Shown: piece by piece, positions 44,074-54,774 of the stretch | Numbering within the stretch: the stretch's first letter is position 1 | Layout: each line of letters begins with the position of its first letter | DNA from: Actinomycetota bacterium | GTDB taxonomy: Bacteria > Actinomycetota > Acidimicrobiia > Acidimicrobiales > Ilumatobacteraceae | DNA: 64,000 bases | Direction of reading: 5' to 3' | NCBI GenBank assembly: GCA_016870215.1 | Contig: VGCD01000001.1 | Span: forward strand, 183,838-247,837 | Made by a program: the position numbers and the translations under genes | The notes under the pieces: model-generated | Told to the model about the DNA's origin: nothing | Databases searched by the model: none | Seen by the model: the letters and a program-made list of their open reading frames with translations, nothing else

Positions 44074-47000
44074 ATGAATCCAGACATGCCCGCGGCCACC
44101 GGTCTCTACGACCCGCGCTTTGAACACGACGCCTGTGGTGTCTCGTTCGTCGCCAACCTCAAAGGCGTTCGCAGTCGCGACATCGTGACGCTCGGCATCA
44201 CCGCGCTCTGCAACATGGAACATCGCGGTGCAACTGGGGCCGAGGCCGAAACGGGCGACGGTGCCGGAATTCTGATTCAGGTGCCAGACGCGTTTCTGCG
44301 TGGCGTGATGTCATTCGAGTTGCCACCTGCTGGCGCATATGCAGCTGGTCTGTGTTTTTTGCCCGCCGATCACTCGCGGGCATCCGAAGCGATGGCAAGT
44401 GTCGAGCGCATCACAAAAGAAGAGGGACTTCGTCCACTCGGTTGGCGTGACGTTCCGGTGAACCCCGATTGTCTCGGTGCATCGGCACGCGCTGTCATGC
44501 CGACCATCCGTCACTACGTGCTCGACGACCCGAATGGGGCAGTGGGCATTGACCTTGACCGCAAGATCTTCATCGTTCGCAAGCGCATCGAACACGAACT
44601 CGTTGGCGATATACGCACGTATTTCCCCAGCCTGTCGGCACGAACACTTGTGTACAAGGGCATGCTCACGACCCCTGAGTTGGGCGATTTCTATCCAGAC
44701 CTTTGGGACGAGCGCATGGAGTCTGCACTCGCTTTGGTGCACAGCCGTTTCAGCACCAACACGTTTCCATCGTGGCCGCTCGCGCACCCGTATCGCTACG
44801 TCGCACACAACGGCGAGATCAACACCGTGCAGGGCAACCGCAACTGGATGCGTACTCGCGAAGCATTGCTCGAGAGCAATCTCATTCCCGGTCTTGATCG
44901 TGCGTTTCCGATCATCACTGACGGAATGAGTGACAGTGCGAGCTTCGACGAGGTGCTCGAGTTGTTGCATCTCGGAGGTCGAACACTCCCGCATGCCTTG
45001 CTCATGATGATTCCTGAAGCGTGGGAAAACAACGAGCGCATGGACCCTCGCAAGCGAGCGTTCTACCAGTACCACGCATCGTTGATGGAGCCTTGGGACG
45101 GCCCTGCAAACGTTGCATTCACCGACGGCTCTGTCATCGGTGCAGTGCTCGACCGCAACGGTCTTCGCCCAGGTCGCTATTGGATCACGAGCGATGATCT
45201 CGTGGTGCTCGCCTCGGAAGCGGGCGTTCTGGATATCGAACCATCTCGTGTCGTGCGAAAGGGTCGACTGCAGCCAGGTCGCATGTTCCTCATCGACACA
45301 GATCTTGGACGCGTCGTCGATGACGAGGAGATCAAGCTCGAGTTGGCATCAGAGCATCCGTATGCGCAGTGGCTCGAGAGCGGGTTGACAAAACTTGACG
45401 ACCTTCCCCCGCGCGAGCACGTGGTGCACAGCCACGACAGCGTAATGCGTCGCCAGCAGATGTTCGGTTACACACACGAAGAGTTGAAAGTGATTCTTGC
45501 GCCGACGGCACGCACCGGAGCCGAGCCCATCGGGTCGATGGGCACCGATACGCCGATTGCCGTGCTGTCGGAAAAGTCACGTCTGTTGTTCGACTACTTC
45601 CAACAACTGTTCGCGCAGGTGACGAACCCACCGCTCGATGCGATTCGCGAAGAAGTGGTGACGTCCGTTGGCACCAGTGTCGGACCCGAAGCAAACCTTC
45701 TGGCGCCCGGCCCTGACAGTTGTCGCCAGCTGACTCTTCCGTTCCCGATTCTCGACAACGATGACCTCGCAAAAATCATCCACATCAATGATGACGGCAA
45801 CATGCCACACCTTGAGTGCACCGTCATTAGTGGTCTGTATCGCGTTGCGGAGGGCGGCGAAGGCTTGCGCACCGCGCTCGACCGCGTTCGCGAGGAAGCA
45901 TCAGCGGCGATTGCTTCTGGTGCACGCATTCTCGTGTTGTCCGATCGCAACAGCGATGAGGTGTATGCGCCGGTTCCGTCACTCTTGCTGACCGGGGCGG
46001 TGCATCATCATCTCATTCGCGAGAAGACACGAACCCAAGTAGGACTCATCGTCGAATGTGGGGATGCTCGTGAAGTTCACCACATGGCACTTCTGGTCGG
46101 ATTCGGTGCAGGAGCAATCAATCCGTATCTCGCATTCGAGTCAATCGAAGACATGATTGCCGCAGATGGCGGAAAGGGTCTGCACTCATTGGGCGGAATG
46201 GACCCGCACAAAGCAGTGAAGAACTACATCAAGGCCAGCGGCAAAGGCGTGCTGAAAGTGATGTCGAAGATGGGAGTGTCGACAGTCGCTTCGTACACCG
46301 GTGCCCAGATCTTTGAAGCCATCGGACTTGCTCAAGAGTTGGTTGATGAATACTTCAGCGGAACGGTGTCGCGTCTTGGTGGCATCGGACTTAATGAGAT
46401 CGCGCAAGAAGTTGCCGTTCGACACGCCATGGCACATCCGGCGCGACCCGAGCAGCGCGCACACCGCAAGTTAGAGCTAGGTGGCGAGTATCAGTGGCGT
46501 CGGGAAGGCGAGTACCACCTGTTCAATCCTGAGACGGTTTACCGCTTGCAGCACGCCACCCGAGCGAAGCGTTGGGATGTCTTCAAGCAGTACACGCGTG
46601 CAGTCGATGACCAGTCGCGCACGTTGTGCACGTTGCGTGGATTGTTCGACCTGAAGACCGATGAACGATCCCCAGTGCCGATTGAAGAAGTTGAGCCAGT
46701 GTCAGAAATCGTCAAGCGTTTCTCGACTGGTGCGATGAGCTACGGCTCAATCTCGGCCGAAGCACACGAGACACTTGCCATCGCGATGAATCGCATCGGC
46801 GCAAAGAGCAATACGGGTGAAGGCGGCGAGGACCCAGAGCGATTCTTGCCACTTCCAAATGGCGACTCGAAGCGCAGTTCAATCAAGCAAGTTGCATCGG
46901 GTCGCTTCGGCGTGACAAGCGAATATCTGGTCAATGCTGATGATCTGCAGATCAAAATGGCGCAAGGTGCAAAGCCTGGCGAAGGTGGTCAGTTGCCGGG

Positions 47001-48645
47001 ACACAAGGTGTATCCGTGGGTGGCAAAGACCCGCCACAGCACGCCCGGCGTCGGTCTCATCAGTCCGCCACCACACCACGACATCTATTCGATTGAAGAC
47101 CTGAAGCAATTGATTCATGACTTGAAGAATTCGAACCCTTCAGCTCGCGTACACGTGAAGCTCGTGGCGGAAGTCGGTGTCGGCACAGTTGCAGCAGGCG
47201 TCAGCAAGGCGAAGGCCGATGTGGTTCTCATCTCTGGGCACGACGGTGGGACTGGGGCGTCACCTTTGACGTCACTCAAGCACGCTGGTGCGCCATGGGA
47301 GTTGGGTCTCGCCGAGACACAACAGACTCTGTTGTTGAACGGTTTGCGAGACCGCATCGTTGTGCAAACAGACGGTCAGATGAAGACTGGTCGCGACGTC
47401 ATCATGGCTGCGCTGCTTGGCGCAGAAGAATTCGGTTTCGCCACTGCTCCGTTGGTTGTCAGTGGATGCATCATGATGCGTGTGTGTCATCTCGACACAT
47501 GTCCGGTGGGTATCGCGACACAGAATCCAGTGTTGCGTAGTCGTTTCAGTGGCAAACCCGAATTCGTGGTGAACTTCTTCGAATTCATCGCCGAAGAGGT
47601 GCGCGAATATTTGGCAGCTCTCGGGTTCCGTTCACTGCAGGAAGCAATCGGTCATGTCGAGATGATCGAGACTCGTGCTGCAGTCGAGCACTGGAAGGCA
47701 CGTGGTTTGGACATCTCGCCGATGTTGGAAGTGCCTCAGAACCCTTACGGCCAGACACTTCATCATTCAGTCGCTCAAGACCACGGCCTCGATGAAGCAC
47801 TGGACAAGCAACTCATCGAGTTGTCGCGTGAGGCTATTGCCGATGCACGGCCGACTCGTATCGAGTTGCCGATTCGCAACGTCAACCGCACAGTCGGAAC
47901 AATGCTTGGCCATGAAGTGACCAAGGCGTGGGGTGGTGATGGGTTGCCCGACGGCACCATTCAGATTCATTTCACCGGTTCAGCCGGTCAAAGCTTCGGC
48001 GCATTCGTTCCTGCAGGTATTGAGATGCGTCTCGAAGGTGACAGCAACGACTACTTGGGCAAGGGACTCTCTGGTGGTCGACTCGTCGTGCACCCACACT
48101 CGAGTGTTCAGTTTCAAGCGGAGGACAATGTCATCGCTGGAAACGTCATTGGTTACGGAGCCACGAGCGGCGAAATCTTCCTGCGCGGCATTGTCGGAGA
48201 GCGATTCTGTGTGCGCAACTCAGGAGCAACGGCCGTCGTCGAAGGTGTCGGTGACCACGGATGCGAATACATGACCGGAGGCACCGTCGTAGTGCTTGGA
48301 CCGACCGGACGCAACTTCGCTGCCGGTATGTCGGGTGGCGTCGCCTACGTCTATGACCCGCACGGTCGATTCCCCGACAACGTGAACTACGAACTCGTGG
48401 ACATCGAGCCAGTGGAAGGTGCGTCTGAAAGTGAACTACGCACCATCATCGAGCGCCATCAACACTTCACCGGCTCGGCAGTGGCGGGGCGCATCTTGAA
48501 ACTGTGGAACGTCGAAATCGGACATTTCCGCAAGGTGATGCCTCGTGACTACAAGCGAGTCCTTGAAGTGTTGGCAGAAGCACAAGCCAAAAAGTGGTCA
48601 GAAGACGAGACCACCGATGCAGTGATGGGAGTGACTCGTGGGTGA
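44074..48645 (+). CDS. gltB: glutamate synthase, large subunit
   Basis: The 1523-residue GOGAT subunit transfers the glutamine amide to 2-oxoglutarate. Domains in order: class II glutaminase with catalytic Cys21 in HDACGVSF, freed by removing a 20-residue propeptide; central domain; FMN-binding synthase barrel ([51 protein letters not shown]); the 3Fe-4S loop with Cys1132, Cys1138 and Cys1143 ([15 protein letters not shown]); and the beta-helix end. ATG 44074 fits the expected propeptide length. It overlaps gltD by 8 bp. With the TCA genes in the window it links 2-oxoglutarate to nitrogen assimilation. Confidence 0.97.
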   Translation: MNPDMPAATGLYDPRFEHDACGVSFVANLKGVRSRDIVTLGITALCNMEHRGATGAEAETGDGAGILIQVPDAFLRGVMSFELPPAGAYAAGLCFLPADHSRASEAMASVERITKEEGLRPLGWRDVPVNPDCLGASARAVMPTIRHYVLDDPNGAVGIDLDRKIFIVRKRIEHELVGDIRTYFPSLSARTLVYKGMLTTPELGDFYPDLWDERMESALALVHSRFSTNTFPSWPLAHPYRYVAHNGEINTVQGNRNWMRTREALLESNLIPGLDRAFPIITDGMSDSASFDEVLELLHLGGRTLPHALLMMIPEAWENNERMDPRKRAFYQYHASLMEPWDGPANVAFTDGSVIGAVLDRNGLRPGRYWITSDDLVVLASEAGVLDIEPSRVVRKGRLQPGRMFLIDTDLGRVVDDEEIKLELASEHPYAQWLESGLTKLDDLPPREHVVHSHDSVMRRQQMFGYTHEELKVILAPTARTGAEPIGSMGTDTPIAVLSEKSRLLFDYFQQLFAQVTNPPLDAIREEVVTSVGTSVGPEANLLAPGPDSCRQLTLPFPILDNDDLAKIIHINDDGNMPHLECTVISGLYRVAEGGEGLRTALDRVREEASAAIASGARILVLSDRNSDEVYAPVPSLLLTGAVHHHLIREKTRTQVGLIVECGDAREVHHMALLVGFGAGAINPYLAFESIEDMIAADGGKGLHSLGGMDPHKAVKNYIKASGKGVLKVMSKMGVSTVASYTGAQIFEAIGLAQELVDEYFSGTVSRLGGIGLNEIAQEVAVRHAMAHPARPEQRAHRKLELGGEYQWRREGEYHLFNPETVYRLQHATRAKRWDVFKQYTRAVDDQSRTLCTLRGLFDLKTDERSPVPIEEVEPVSEIVKRFSTGAMSYGSISAEAHETLAIAMNRIGAKSNTGEGGEDPERFLPLPNGDSKRSSIKQVASGRFGVTSEYLVNADDLQIKMAQGAKPGEGGQLPGHKVYPWVAKTRHSTPGVGLISPPPHHDIYSIEDLKQLIHDLKNSNPSARVHVKLVAEVGVGTVAAGVSKAKADVVLISGHDGGTGASPLTSLKHAGAPWELGLAETQQTLLLNGLRDRIVVQTDGQMKTGRDVIMAALLGAEEFGFATAPLVVSGCIMMRVCHLDTCPVGIATQNPVLRSRFSGKPEFVVNFFEFIAEEVREYLAALGFRSLQEAIGHVEMIETRAAVEHWKARGLDISPMLEVPQNPYGQTLHHSVAQDHGLDEALDKQLIELSREAIADARPTRIELPIRNVNRTVGTMLGHEVTKAWGGDGLPDGTIQIHFTGSAGQSFGAFVPAGIEMRLEGDSNDYLGKGLSGGRLVVHPHSSVQFQAEDNVIAGNVIGYGATSGEIFLRGIVGERFCVRNSGATAVVEGVGDHGCEYMTGGTVVVLGPTGRNFAAGMSGGVAYVYDPHGRFPDNVNYELVDIEPVEGASESELRTIIERHQHFTGSAVAGRILKLWNVEIGHFRKVMPRDYKRVLEVLAEAQAKKWSEDETTDAVMGVTRG

Positions 48646-50089
48646 GGCAACCGGATTCTTGAAGTGGGGACGCAAGGGGCCGACGCGTCGACCTGTGCCC
48701 GTGCGACTTCGCGATTGGCGCGAGGTGTATGAGCCATTCGATCAGTCAGTGCTGCGCGAGCAGGCCGGGCGCTGCATGGATTGTGGCATTCCTTTCTGCA
48801 ACAACGGTTGTCCGCTCGGCAATCTCATTCCGGACTGGAACGACTTGGTGTATCGCGAGCACTGGCGAGATGCCATCGACCGCTTGCACGCCACAAACAA
48901 CTTCCCAGAGTTCACCGGGCGTTTGTGTCCGGCACCATGTGAAGCGGCATGTGTGCTCGGCATCAATCAAGACCCTGTATCCATCAAGCAAGTTGAGGTC
49001 ACCATTGTTGACACAGCATGGGACAACGGTTGGATCGAACCGCAGATTGCACGCACAAAGACGGGCAAACGAGTGGCGGTGATCGGCAGCGGACCTGCAG
49101 GACTTGCTGTCGCGCAACAGTTGACTCGCGCAGGTCATGATGTCGTTGTTCTCGAGCGCTCTGATCGCATCGGCGGATTGCTGCGTTATGGCATTCCTGA
49201 ATTCAAAATGGAGAAGCGTCACATCGAGCGTCGGCTCGACCAGATGCGCCAGGAAGGCACGGAGTTCCGTACCAACGCTGAAGTCGGTGTCACAGTCGAC
49301 ATGGAAGTACTACGTGCATCACACGATGCAGTCGTACTCGCATGCGGGGCGACAGCATGGCGAGACCTCGATATTCCGGGCAGAAAACTTCGTGGCATTC
49401 ACCAGGCCATGGAGTACCTGCCCATCGCGAACAAAGTGCAAGAAGGCGATTTCACCAACCCCGCCATCTCGGCAGAAGGCAAACACGTCATCATCATCGG
49501 TGGCGGCGACACCGGTGCTGATTGTCTCGGTACGGCGCATCGACAAGGTGCACTCAGCGTGACACAGCTCGAGATCATGCCACGGCCACCGGAAGAGCGC
49601 GCAGCGTCGAATCCGTGGCCGCAGTGGAGTCTTGTGTACCGAGTGTCATCGGCGCATGAAGAAGGCGGCGATCGCCTCTTCAGTGTGAACACCGAACGCT
49701 TCATCGATGACGGCAACGGCAACGTGAAAGCCCTGTTGTTGCACGAAGTTGAATTCGTCAACGGAAAATTCGAAAAGATCGCAGGCAGCGAACGTGAGTT
49801 GCCAGCCGACCTTGTGTTTCTCGCACTCGGATTTGTCGGACCTGAGAAAGGTTCTTGGCTCGAAGAGCTCGGAGTTGTGCTCGACGAGCGCGGCAACGTG
49901 AAACGTGATGACGACTACATGTCGAGCGTTCCCGGAGTGTTCGTTGCGGGCGACATGGGTCGTGGTCAGAGTCTCATCGTGTGGGCCATCGCAGAAGGAA
50001 GGGCATGCGCAGCCGGTGTCGATGGCTACTTGATGGGATCAACGTCTCTGCCTCGGCCGATAGCGCCGACTGCACGGCCGTTGGCCTGA
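48638..50089 (+). CDS. gltD: glutamate synthase, small subunit
   Basis: The 483-residue subunit passes electrons from NADPH to GltB. Cysteine motifs for 4Fe-4S clusters are in [17 protein letters not shown] and [13 protein letters not shown]; then come the FAD loop [15 protein letters not shown], the [15 protein letters not shown] segment and the NADPH loop [32 protein letters not shown] closes the FAD site. GTG 48638 overlaps the gltB stop by 8 bp, so translation is coupled. The last codons are part of a 25-bp tandem duplication. Confidence 0.97.
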   Translation: MGEATGFLKWGRKGPTRRPVPVRLRDWREVYEPFDQSVLREQAGRCMDCGIPFCNNGCPLGNLIPDWNDLVYREHWRDAIDRLHATNNFPEFTGRLCPAPCEAACVLGINQDPVSIKQVEVTIVDTAWDNGWIEPQIARTKTGKRVAVIGSGPAGLAVAQQLTRAGHDVVVLERSDRIGGLLRYGIPEFKMEKRHIERRLDQMRQEGTEFRTNAEVGVTVDMEVLRASHDAVVLACGATAWRDLDIPGRKLRGIHQAMEYLPIANKVQEGDFTNPAISAEGKHVIIIGGGDTGADCLGTAHRQGALSVTQLEIMPRPPEERAASNPWPQWSLVYRVSSAHEEGGDRLFSVNTERFIDDGNGNVKALLLHEVEFVNGKFEKIAGSERELPADLVFLALGFVGPEKGSWLEELGVVLDERGNVKRDDDYMSSVPGVFVAGDMGRGQSLIVWAIAEGRACAAGVDGYLMGSTSLPRPIAPTARPLA

Positions 50090-50120
50090 CTCAACTGCAC
50101 AGCCGTTGGCCAGACTCACT
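50071..50120 (+). repeat. 25-bp tandem duplication across the gltD stop
   Basis: TGCACGGCCGTTGGCCTGAC (50071-50090, with TCAAC after it) is repeated at 50096-50120 with three base changes in 25. The first copy encodes the end of GltD and its TGA; the second is non-coding and carries the palindrome core GTTGGCCAGAC. Confidence 0.85.
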
Positions 50121-50152
50121 TGGTCTGACACCAATTGGCGGGCGATAGCCCC

Positions 50153-50158
50153 TACTCT
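50153..50158 (+). promoter_or_regulatory. putative -10 box of a leaderless LysM-protein transcript
   Basis: TACTCT lies 8 nt before GTG 50167. Nearer in-frame TTG/GTG codons (50158, 50161) are too close to it. Confidence 0.4.
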
Positions 50159-50166
50159 TGGTGCTC

Positions 50167-50802
50167 GTGCCGACAACCCACCGTCGACTGCAACGTGCGG
50201 TCAATGTCGCCTTACCTGCGGCGTTCGTCATTGCTCTCGCCGGCGCAATCTCAGCTTGCGGTGGAGACACTCTCGGTGTTGCCACAACTGTCGTGCCGGT
50301 GCAGCCCACCGACTTTGCCACCATCCCGCCTGTGTCGAGCACGGCGCCCGGTTCCACCACGACATTGCCACCGAATGCAGTTGGCTCTGAACAGACCTAC
50401 ACCGTGCAAGCTGGTGACTCACCGATTGCGGTAGCCAACAAGTACGGCATTTCAGTCACCACCTTGCTTGCGTACAACGGATGGGTGAGCACTGCACAGT
50501 TCCCGTATCCGGGGGAGACCATTCGTATTCCACCGCAAGCTGTGGCAACCGTTCCGCAGGTCGTTGACCCGGCGACCGGAGCGACTACTGCGGCTACCTC
50601 GGCCCCAGACCCCGCACTGGCAGGTTGTGGCACGCGTCCGGCCGGCTCGTACACGGTGCAGCCGAACGACTCGATTTTCAAGATTCGCAAGAAGTTCTGC
50701 GTGTCAACGAATGCACTCTTGGTAGCCAACAATTGGAGCGACATCGGCACGGTGGTGTTGCTTATCGGCGACGTCATCAACATTCCGGCCGCCGGCCAGT
50801 GA
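50167..50802 (+). CDS. LysM-domain lipoprotein
   Basis: The 211-residue protein has a short basic N-terminus, a hydrophobic signal (VALPAAFVIALAGAISAC) with the lipobox ISAC, a Thr/Pro/Val-rich spacer, and two LysM domains: YTVQAGDSPIAVANKYGISV and YTVQPNDSIFKIRKKFCVST. Two cysteines in the second domain region could form a disulfide. It should bind peptidoglycan from the outer face of the membrane; no catalytic domain is present. GTG 50167 fits the TACTCT box and removes three residues before the basic start. It is next to cell-wall genes ddl and murF. Confidence 0.87.
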   Translation: MPTTHRRLQRAVNVALPAAFVIALAGAISACGGDTLGVATTVVPVQPTDFATIPPVSSTAPGSTTTLPPNAVGSEQTYTVQAGDSPIAVANKYGISVTTLLAYNGWVSTAQFPYPGETIRIPPQAVATVPQVVDPATGATTAATSAPDPALAGCGTRPAGSYTVQPNDSIFKIRKKFCVSTNALLVANNWSDIGTVVLLIGDVINIPAAGQ

Positions 50803-50814
50803 TCGTCGCCGCGG

Positions 50815-51891
50815 TCAGCGGTCAGTGTTGCGACGTTTGCGCGAGTGACGCTCGATAGCGAGCTTCACCAACGTGTCAACGAGCTGCGAGTATGAAACAC
50901 CGGTGGCTTGCCAAAGTTTTGGGTACATCGAAATGGGGGTGAACCCCGGAATCGTGTTGATCTCGTTGCACAGAAAACCTCGACCATTTTCTTCGTAGAA
51001 GAAGTCGACGCGCGCCATTCCCTCGCAACGCAGTGCAGCGAATGCGCGCACTGCAAGGCGCCGAACTTCTTCTGATGCCTCCGCATCGAGATGTGCAGGT
51101 ACTTCAAGTCGCGCACCGTCAATGATGTATTTGTCTTCGTAGTCGTAGAACTCACGCGAGGGAATGATCTCGCCGGCAACAGATGCTTCTGGTCGAAGAT
51201 TGCCGAGCACCGCCACTTCTATTTCGCGGCCGTGTGCTGCTTCCTCAAACACGATCCATTCGTCGTATGTCGCCGCCTTGGCGACCGCCTCGCGCACCTC
51301 TTCGTGAGACTTCGCCTTGCTGACACCGATTGACGACCCCATGTTGGCTGGCTTCACGAAGAGGGGGAGACCCAGAAAATCGATGGCCTCGTCGATGGTG
51401 CGAGGGGTGATGGCATCAATGTGGAAAGTACGCCACTCAACTTGGGGAATTCCCTGCTGCGCGAGGATCACTTTGGCAATTCCTTTGTCCATCGCTGCCG
51501 CAGAAGCAAGTACACCGCTGCCCACATACGGAACGTCGAGAACTTCAAGCAGGCCTTGAATGGTGCCGTCTTCGCCGAGTGGTCCATGCAGAAGTGGGAG
51601 GACCACGACAGGGCCAGTTGCTGCAGTTGTCGCGATGACTGAACTGGAAGTGCTCGCACCGCCAACGGTGAGTTCGGCCGGTAAACCGTGTGCACCCGCA
51701 TCGAGCAGCGCCACCAATGACTCATCAATGGTCCATTCGCCGTCGCGAGAGATGCCAACTGGCACCACTCGAAACGCCGAGTGATCGACTGCGCGAAGAA
51801 CGTGTGCCGCAGTCACTCGACTTACATCGTGTTCAGCAGAACGACCGCCGTACAACACCACGAGTGTCGTGCGCATGTCGGTGGACGCCAT
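50815..51891 (-). CDS. ddl: D-alanine--D-alanine ligase
   Basis: The 358-residue ATP-grasp enzyme joins two D-alanines for peptidoglycan precursors. It begins TTLVVLYGGRSAEHDVSRVTA, has the substrate loop LPLLHGPLGEDGTIQGLLE, the ATP-grasp segments LPLFVKPANMGSSIGVSKA and EEAAHGREIEVAVLG, and the metal-binding CNEINTIPGFTPISMYPKLW. ATG 51891 is supported by TACCGT exactly 7 nt upstream; the open frame extends further but runs into murF and its promoter. It is divergent from murF across 34 bp. Confidence 0.95.
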   Translation of the reverse strand: MASTDMRTTLVVLYGGRSAEHDVSRVTAAHVLRAVDHSAFRVVPVGISRDGEWTIDESLVALLDAGAHGLPAELTVGGASTSSSVIATTAATGPVVVLPLLHGPLGEDGTIQGLLEVLDVPYVGSGVLASAAAMDKGIAKVILAQQGIPQVEWRTFHIDAITPRTIDEAIDFLGLPLFVKPANMGSSIGVSKAKSHEEVREAVAKAATYDEWIVFEEAAHGREIEVAVLGNLRPEASVAGEIIPSREFYDYEDKYIIDGARLEVPAHLDAEASEEVRRLAVRAFAALRCEGMARVDFFYEENGRGFLCNEINTIPGFTPISMYPKLWQATGVSYSQLVDTLVKLAIERHSRKRRNTDR

Positions 51892-51898
51892 TTCCAAG

Positions 51899-51918
51899 AC
51901 GGTACTCCCCGCTAGGGT
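51899..51918. promoter_or_regulatory. bidirectional leaderless promoter between ddl and murF
   Basis: TACCGT on the minus strand (51904-51899) is 7 nt from the ddl ATG; TAGGGT on the plus strand (51913-51918) is 7 nt from the murF ATG. The boxes are 8 bp apart in a 34-bp spacer. Confidence 0.55.
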
Positions 51919-51925
51919 CGTTGCC

Positions 51926-53254
51926 ATGCGTTTCAGGGCGGCAGATGTCGCACATACGCTGAATGCCTCACTTTCAGGTTTGCATTCGGAATGGGACAAC
52001 GTCGTGTGTGATGGCGTGTCGTATGACTCACGCACGCTCACGCCAGGACAAATGTTCGTCGCAGTGCGTGGAGACCGTGACGGACATGAATACATCGCGG
52101 ACGCTCTGTCTCGCGGTGCACCGGTGGCCTTGGTGGACCACCGAGTCGATGTGAATATTCCGCAGATTGTCGTGCACGACACGATTGCTGCGTTGGGCAC
52201 TCTCGCAACGCACTCTCGCCACCACGGTTTTCCGTTGCTTCACGATCGGGTTGTCGGAATCACTGGGTCAGTGGGAAAGACGTCAATGAAAGACCTCGTT
52301 CGTTCTGCTCTTGCTGCACATCATCCGGTTGTTTCTGCAAGTTTCAAGAGTCTGAACAACGACATTGGTTTGCCGGCGACCATCCTCAATGCGCCAGCAG
52401 ACACCGAAGTTCTGGTGCTTGAGATGGGAATGCGTGGCTTCCACGAGATCGAGCGACTATGTGACGTGGCGAATCCGACAGTCGGCGTCATCACGAAAAT
52501 CGGTCATGCTCACACCGAGAGGGTGGGAGGCATCGAAGGAGTCGTGCGCGCCAAAGCCGAGTTGTTCGACAGTCTCCCGGCTGATGGTGTCTCCATAGTG
52601 AACTTGGACGACCCCTACGCGCACGATCTGATGCGTCATGCGAACTGTCGCATCCGCACATTCGGCTTCGATGCATCCGCCGATGTGCACGGGCACGTCA
52701 CCGCTGTCGACAGTGCGGGCCGAGTGAACATGCGTGTGCGGTGTGACGGAATGTCTGCCGACCTAGCGGTGCCAGTGCCTGGGGTACACATGGCAACGAA
52801 TGCTCTCGGAGCTGTGGCTGTTTCCATCGCCTTGGGAGTGCCGTTTCACACTGCGCTTCACGGCATTGCCGAGGCGCGCTTGTCAAGCGACCGTATGCAG
52901 TGGCAGGTGACGCAATCAGGTGCACGACTGCTGAATGACGCATACAACGCGAATCCGACGTCCACCGATGCTGCCATTCGAACTCTTGCCGAGGTGCCCG
53001 CAGTGCGCCGAATTGCAGTCTTGGGCGTAATGGCAGAACTAGAAGATGCAGAGACCCACCACAAGCACATTGCTTCGATTGCAACTGAAGTTGGTGTCGA
53101 GGTCATCGCAGTTGACACATTGTTGTACGGGGTACCGGCATGTTCGCTTCAAGACGCAATCTCCAGACTGAGTTCGCTAGGCGAAGACTGTGTGATCTTG
53201 GTCAAGGGTTCGCGAGTTGCGGGGCTCGAGCGACTGGTACATCAGCTGACCTGA
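51926..53254 (+). CDS. murF: UDP-N-acetylmuramoyl-tripeptide--D-Ala-D-Ala ligase
   Basis: MurF adds the D-Ala-D-Ala dipeptide to the UDP-MurNAc-tripeptide. The 442-residue protein has the substrate domain (VVCDGVSYDSRTLTPGQMFVAVRGDRDGH), the ATP-binding loop VVGITGSVGKTSMKDLV, the NNDIGLP and VLEMGMRGFHEI motifs, ITKIGHAHTER and the C-terminal LLNDAYNANPTS block. It lies outside any mur/fts cluster but beside ddl, which makes its substrate. The start follows TAGGGT by 7 nt. Its end overlaps a convergent MFS gene by 13 bp. Confidence 0.95.
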   Translation: MRFRAADVAHTLNASLSGLHSEWDNVVCDGVSYDSRTLTPGQMFVAVRGDRDGHEYIADALSRGAPVALVDHRVDVNIPQIVVHDTIAALGTLATHSRHHGFPLLHDRVVGITGSVGKTSMKDLVRSALAAHHPVVSASFKSLNNDIGLPATILNAPADTEVLVLEMGMRGFHEIERLCDVANPTVGVITKIGHAHTERVGGIEGVVRAKAELFDSLPADGVSIVNLDDPYAHDLMRHANCRIRTFGFDASADVHGHVTAVDSAGRVNMRVRCDGMSADLAVPVPGVHMATNALGAVAVSIALGVPFHTALHGIAEARLSSDRMQWQVTQSGARLLNDAYNANPTSTDAAIRTLAEVPAVRRIAVLGVMAELEDAETHHKHIASIATEVGVEVIAVDTLLYGVPACSLQDAISRLSSLGEDCVILVKGSRVAGLERLVHQLT

Positions 53255-54507
53255 CGAGTTTTTTCCAATCGAGTGATGTCACACCAACGGAAGAGCACAA
53301 ATGCCCAGACACTTCCTGCAACGAGCACGATGCGAGGTCCGATGGCATCAACAACAGGGCCGAACACAATCGAGCTGATTGGCACCACGCCCCCAAAAGC
53401 CATGTACCAGAGCGCAATGACTCGCGCCCGTATCGCATGGTCCAGTCGCGCTTGCAACACAGTGAAAAGTGACGTGGTCGTCACGAAGTAGAAAAAGCCA
53501 AGGGTGAAACCGGTGGTGAAGACCAGCACATTTCCCTCGGCAAAATTGAACGCGAGAAGTGCGACGCCGAATGCGGCAAAACCATTTCGAGCAGACATTC
53601 GCTTGTCGACATGTGAGAACACGGTGCTCACAGAGAGGGCACCCAGCATGGCGCCGAGTCCCCAGATGGAATAAAGCCACTGGTACGTCGATGATTCCGC
53701 ATCGATGCCGTAGTTCAGTTCGGCCACCGCAGGAAAAAGCCCGACGTGAGCGAGGCAGATGAACGAGAACGTGGTCATCGACAGCAACACTCGGCCGATG
53801 ACTGGCCGTTCTTTGGCGTAACGGAAGCCAAGGGTGAGCGATCGCCAACCTTCTTCGGGAGGCGGATTGTGGTGGGGAATCGTCACGCTCAAGATGGCGG
53901 CGATGACGAACACATACGTGAGTGCATTGAACAGAAAGACATGCCAAGGTTCGAGTCCGAAACCCAAGAGAATTGCAACAAGGATGGGGCCGACCACGCG
54001 CGAGCCTTGGATGATCACCGAGTTCAGGGAAACGGCACCCGGCAAGTCTTCAGGTGGTACCAGGCTCGGCAATGTGGCGCCGAATGCGGGTGCGTTCAGT
54101 GCGTTACCGACACCAACGCCCAATTGCATGATGAACAAGAGCGTGATGGTCGAGTCGAGAGCAGCACACAATGCCAACCCCAATGAGAATGCCAATTGCA
54201 TCGCTTGGGCACCTGCCAACCAACGCCGACGGTCATATCGGTCTGCGATGACACCGCCTGGAATGGACAGCACGAGCAGTGGGCCAAGTTGCGCAACCAT
54301 GAACAAGCCGACGATCCAGGCTTGTTCGGTGCGGTTGTAGATGTAGGCCGGCAGCGCCACATTTTGCATCCAGCTGCCGACATTCGAGAGAAAGCTTCCC
54401 CACCACATTCGACGGAAGTCGCGGTACTGCATGGCAGATCGGGCAGTGCCAGGTTCGAATGGTTTCTTGCCCTCGCGCGATCGTGTGGTTCGAAACGTGG
54501 GGGACAT
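53242..54507 (-). CDS. MFS transporter (MFS_3, enterobactin-exporter-like)
   Basis: The 421-residue protein has 12 hydrophobic segments and MFS_3 features: YRDFRRMWWGSFLSNVGSWMQNVALPAYIYNRT, VIADRYDRRRWLAG between helices 2 and 3, and NAPAFGATLPSLVPPEDLPGAVSLN. Family members export siderophores, macrolides or other drugs; nothing here fixes the substrate. It resembles in type the repeat-bearing MFS protein at 20.9 kb but lacks the repeats. ATG 54507 or an internal ATG before the QYRDF block may be used. Confidence 0.9.
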   Translation of the reverse strand: MSPTFRTTRSREGKKPFEPGTARSAMQYRDFRRMWWGSFLSNVGSWMQNVALPAYIYNRTEQAWIVGLFMVAQLGPLLVLSIPGGVIADRYDRRRWLAGAQAMQLAFSLGLALCAALDSTITLLFIMQLGVGVGNALNAPAFGATLPSLVPPEDLPGAVSLNSVIIQGSRVVGPILVAILLGFGLEPWHVFLFNALTYVFVIAAILSVTIPHHNPPPEEGWRSLTLGFRYAKERPVIGRVLLSMTTFSFICLAHVGLFPAVAELNYGIDAESSTYQWLYSIWGLGAMLGALSVSTVFSHVDKRMSARNGFAAFGVALLAFNFAEGNVLVFTTGFTLGFFYFVTTTSLFTVLQARLDHAIRARVIALWYMAFGGVVPISSIVFGPVVDAIGPRIVLVAGSVWAFVLFRWCDITRLEKTRQVS

Positions 54508-54581
54508 AGGGCGACAGCGACGCTAGTAGTCGCTTGCTCCCGGCATGGAGATGCTCAGTGCACGCTTCGCTTTCGGCAACA

Positions 54582-54764
54582 ATGGAAACCATGCAACACT
54601 CATCGACAGAAAGCGTTTCCAAAGGCACCGCCGACACGGCATCGGCATGTCGCGCTCGCTACGGAACGTTTCCTGAGTGCCCGCATTGCGGCTCATCGCT
54701 CATCCCGGAACATGCGCACTTCAAATGCACATCGTGTGGGTGGCGTGACAGTTGTTGCGACTGA
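54582..54764 (+). CDS. small zinc-ribbon protein
   Basis: The 60-residue protein ends in a zinc ribbon, CPHC (Cys33, Cys36) and CTSC (Cys49, Cys52), followed by RDSCCD with a Cys pair. The N-terminal 25 residues are polar. Family unrecognised; small ribbons of this kind act as adaptors or RNA/protein-binding modules. It occupies a gap with no other gene and converges on the P450, 10 bp away, which supports it as real. ATG 54591 or a longer TTG start are alternatives. Confidence 0.6.
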   Translation: METMQHSSTESVSKGTADTASACRARYGTFPECPHCGSSLIPEHAHFKCTSCGWRDSCCD

Positions 54765-54774
54765 TGAATTCGCG

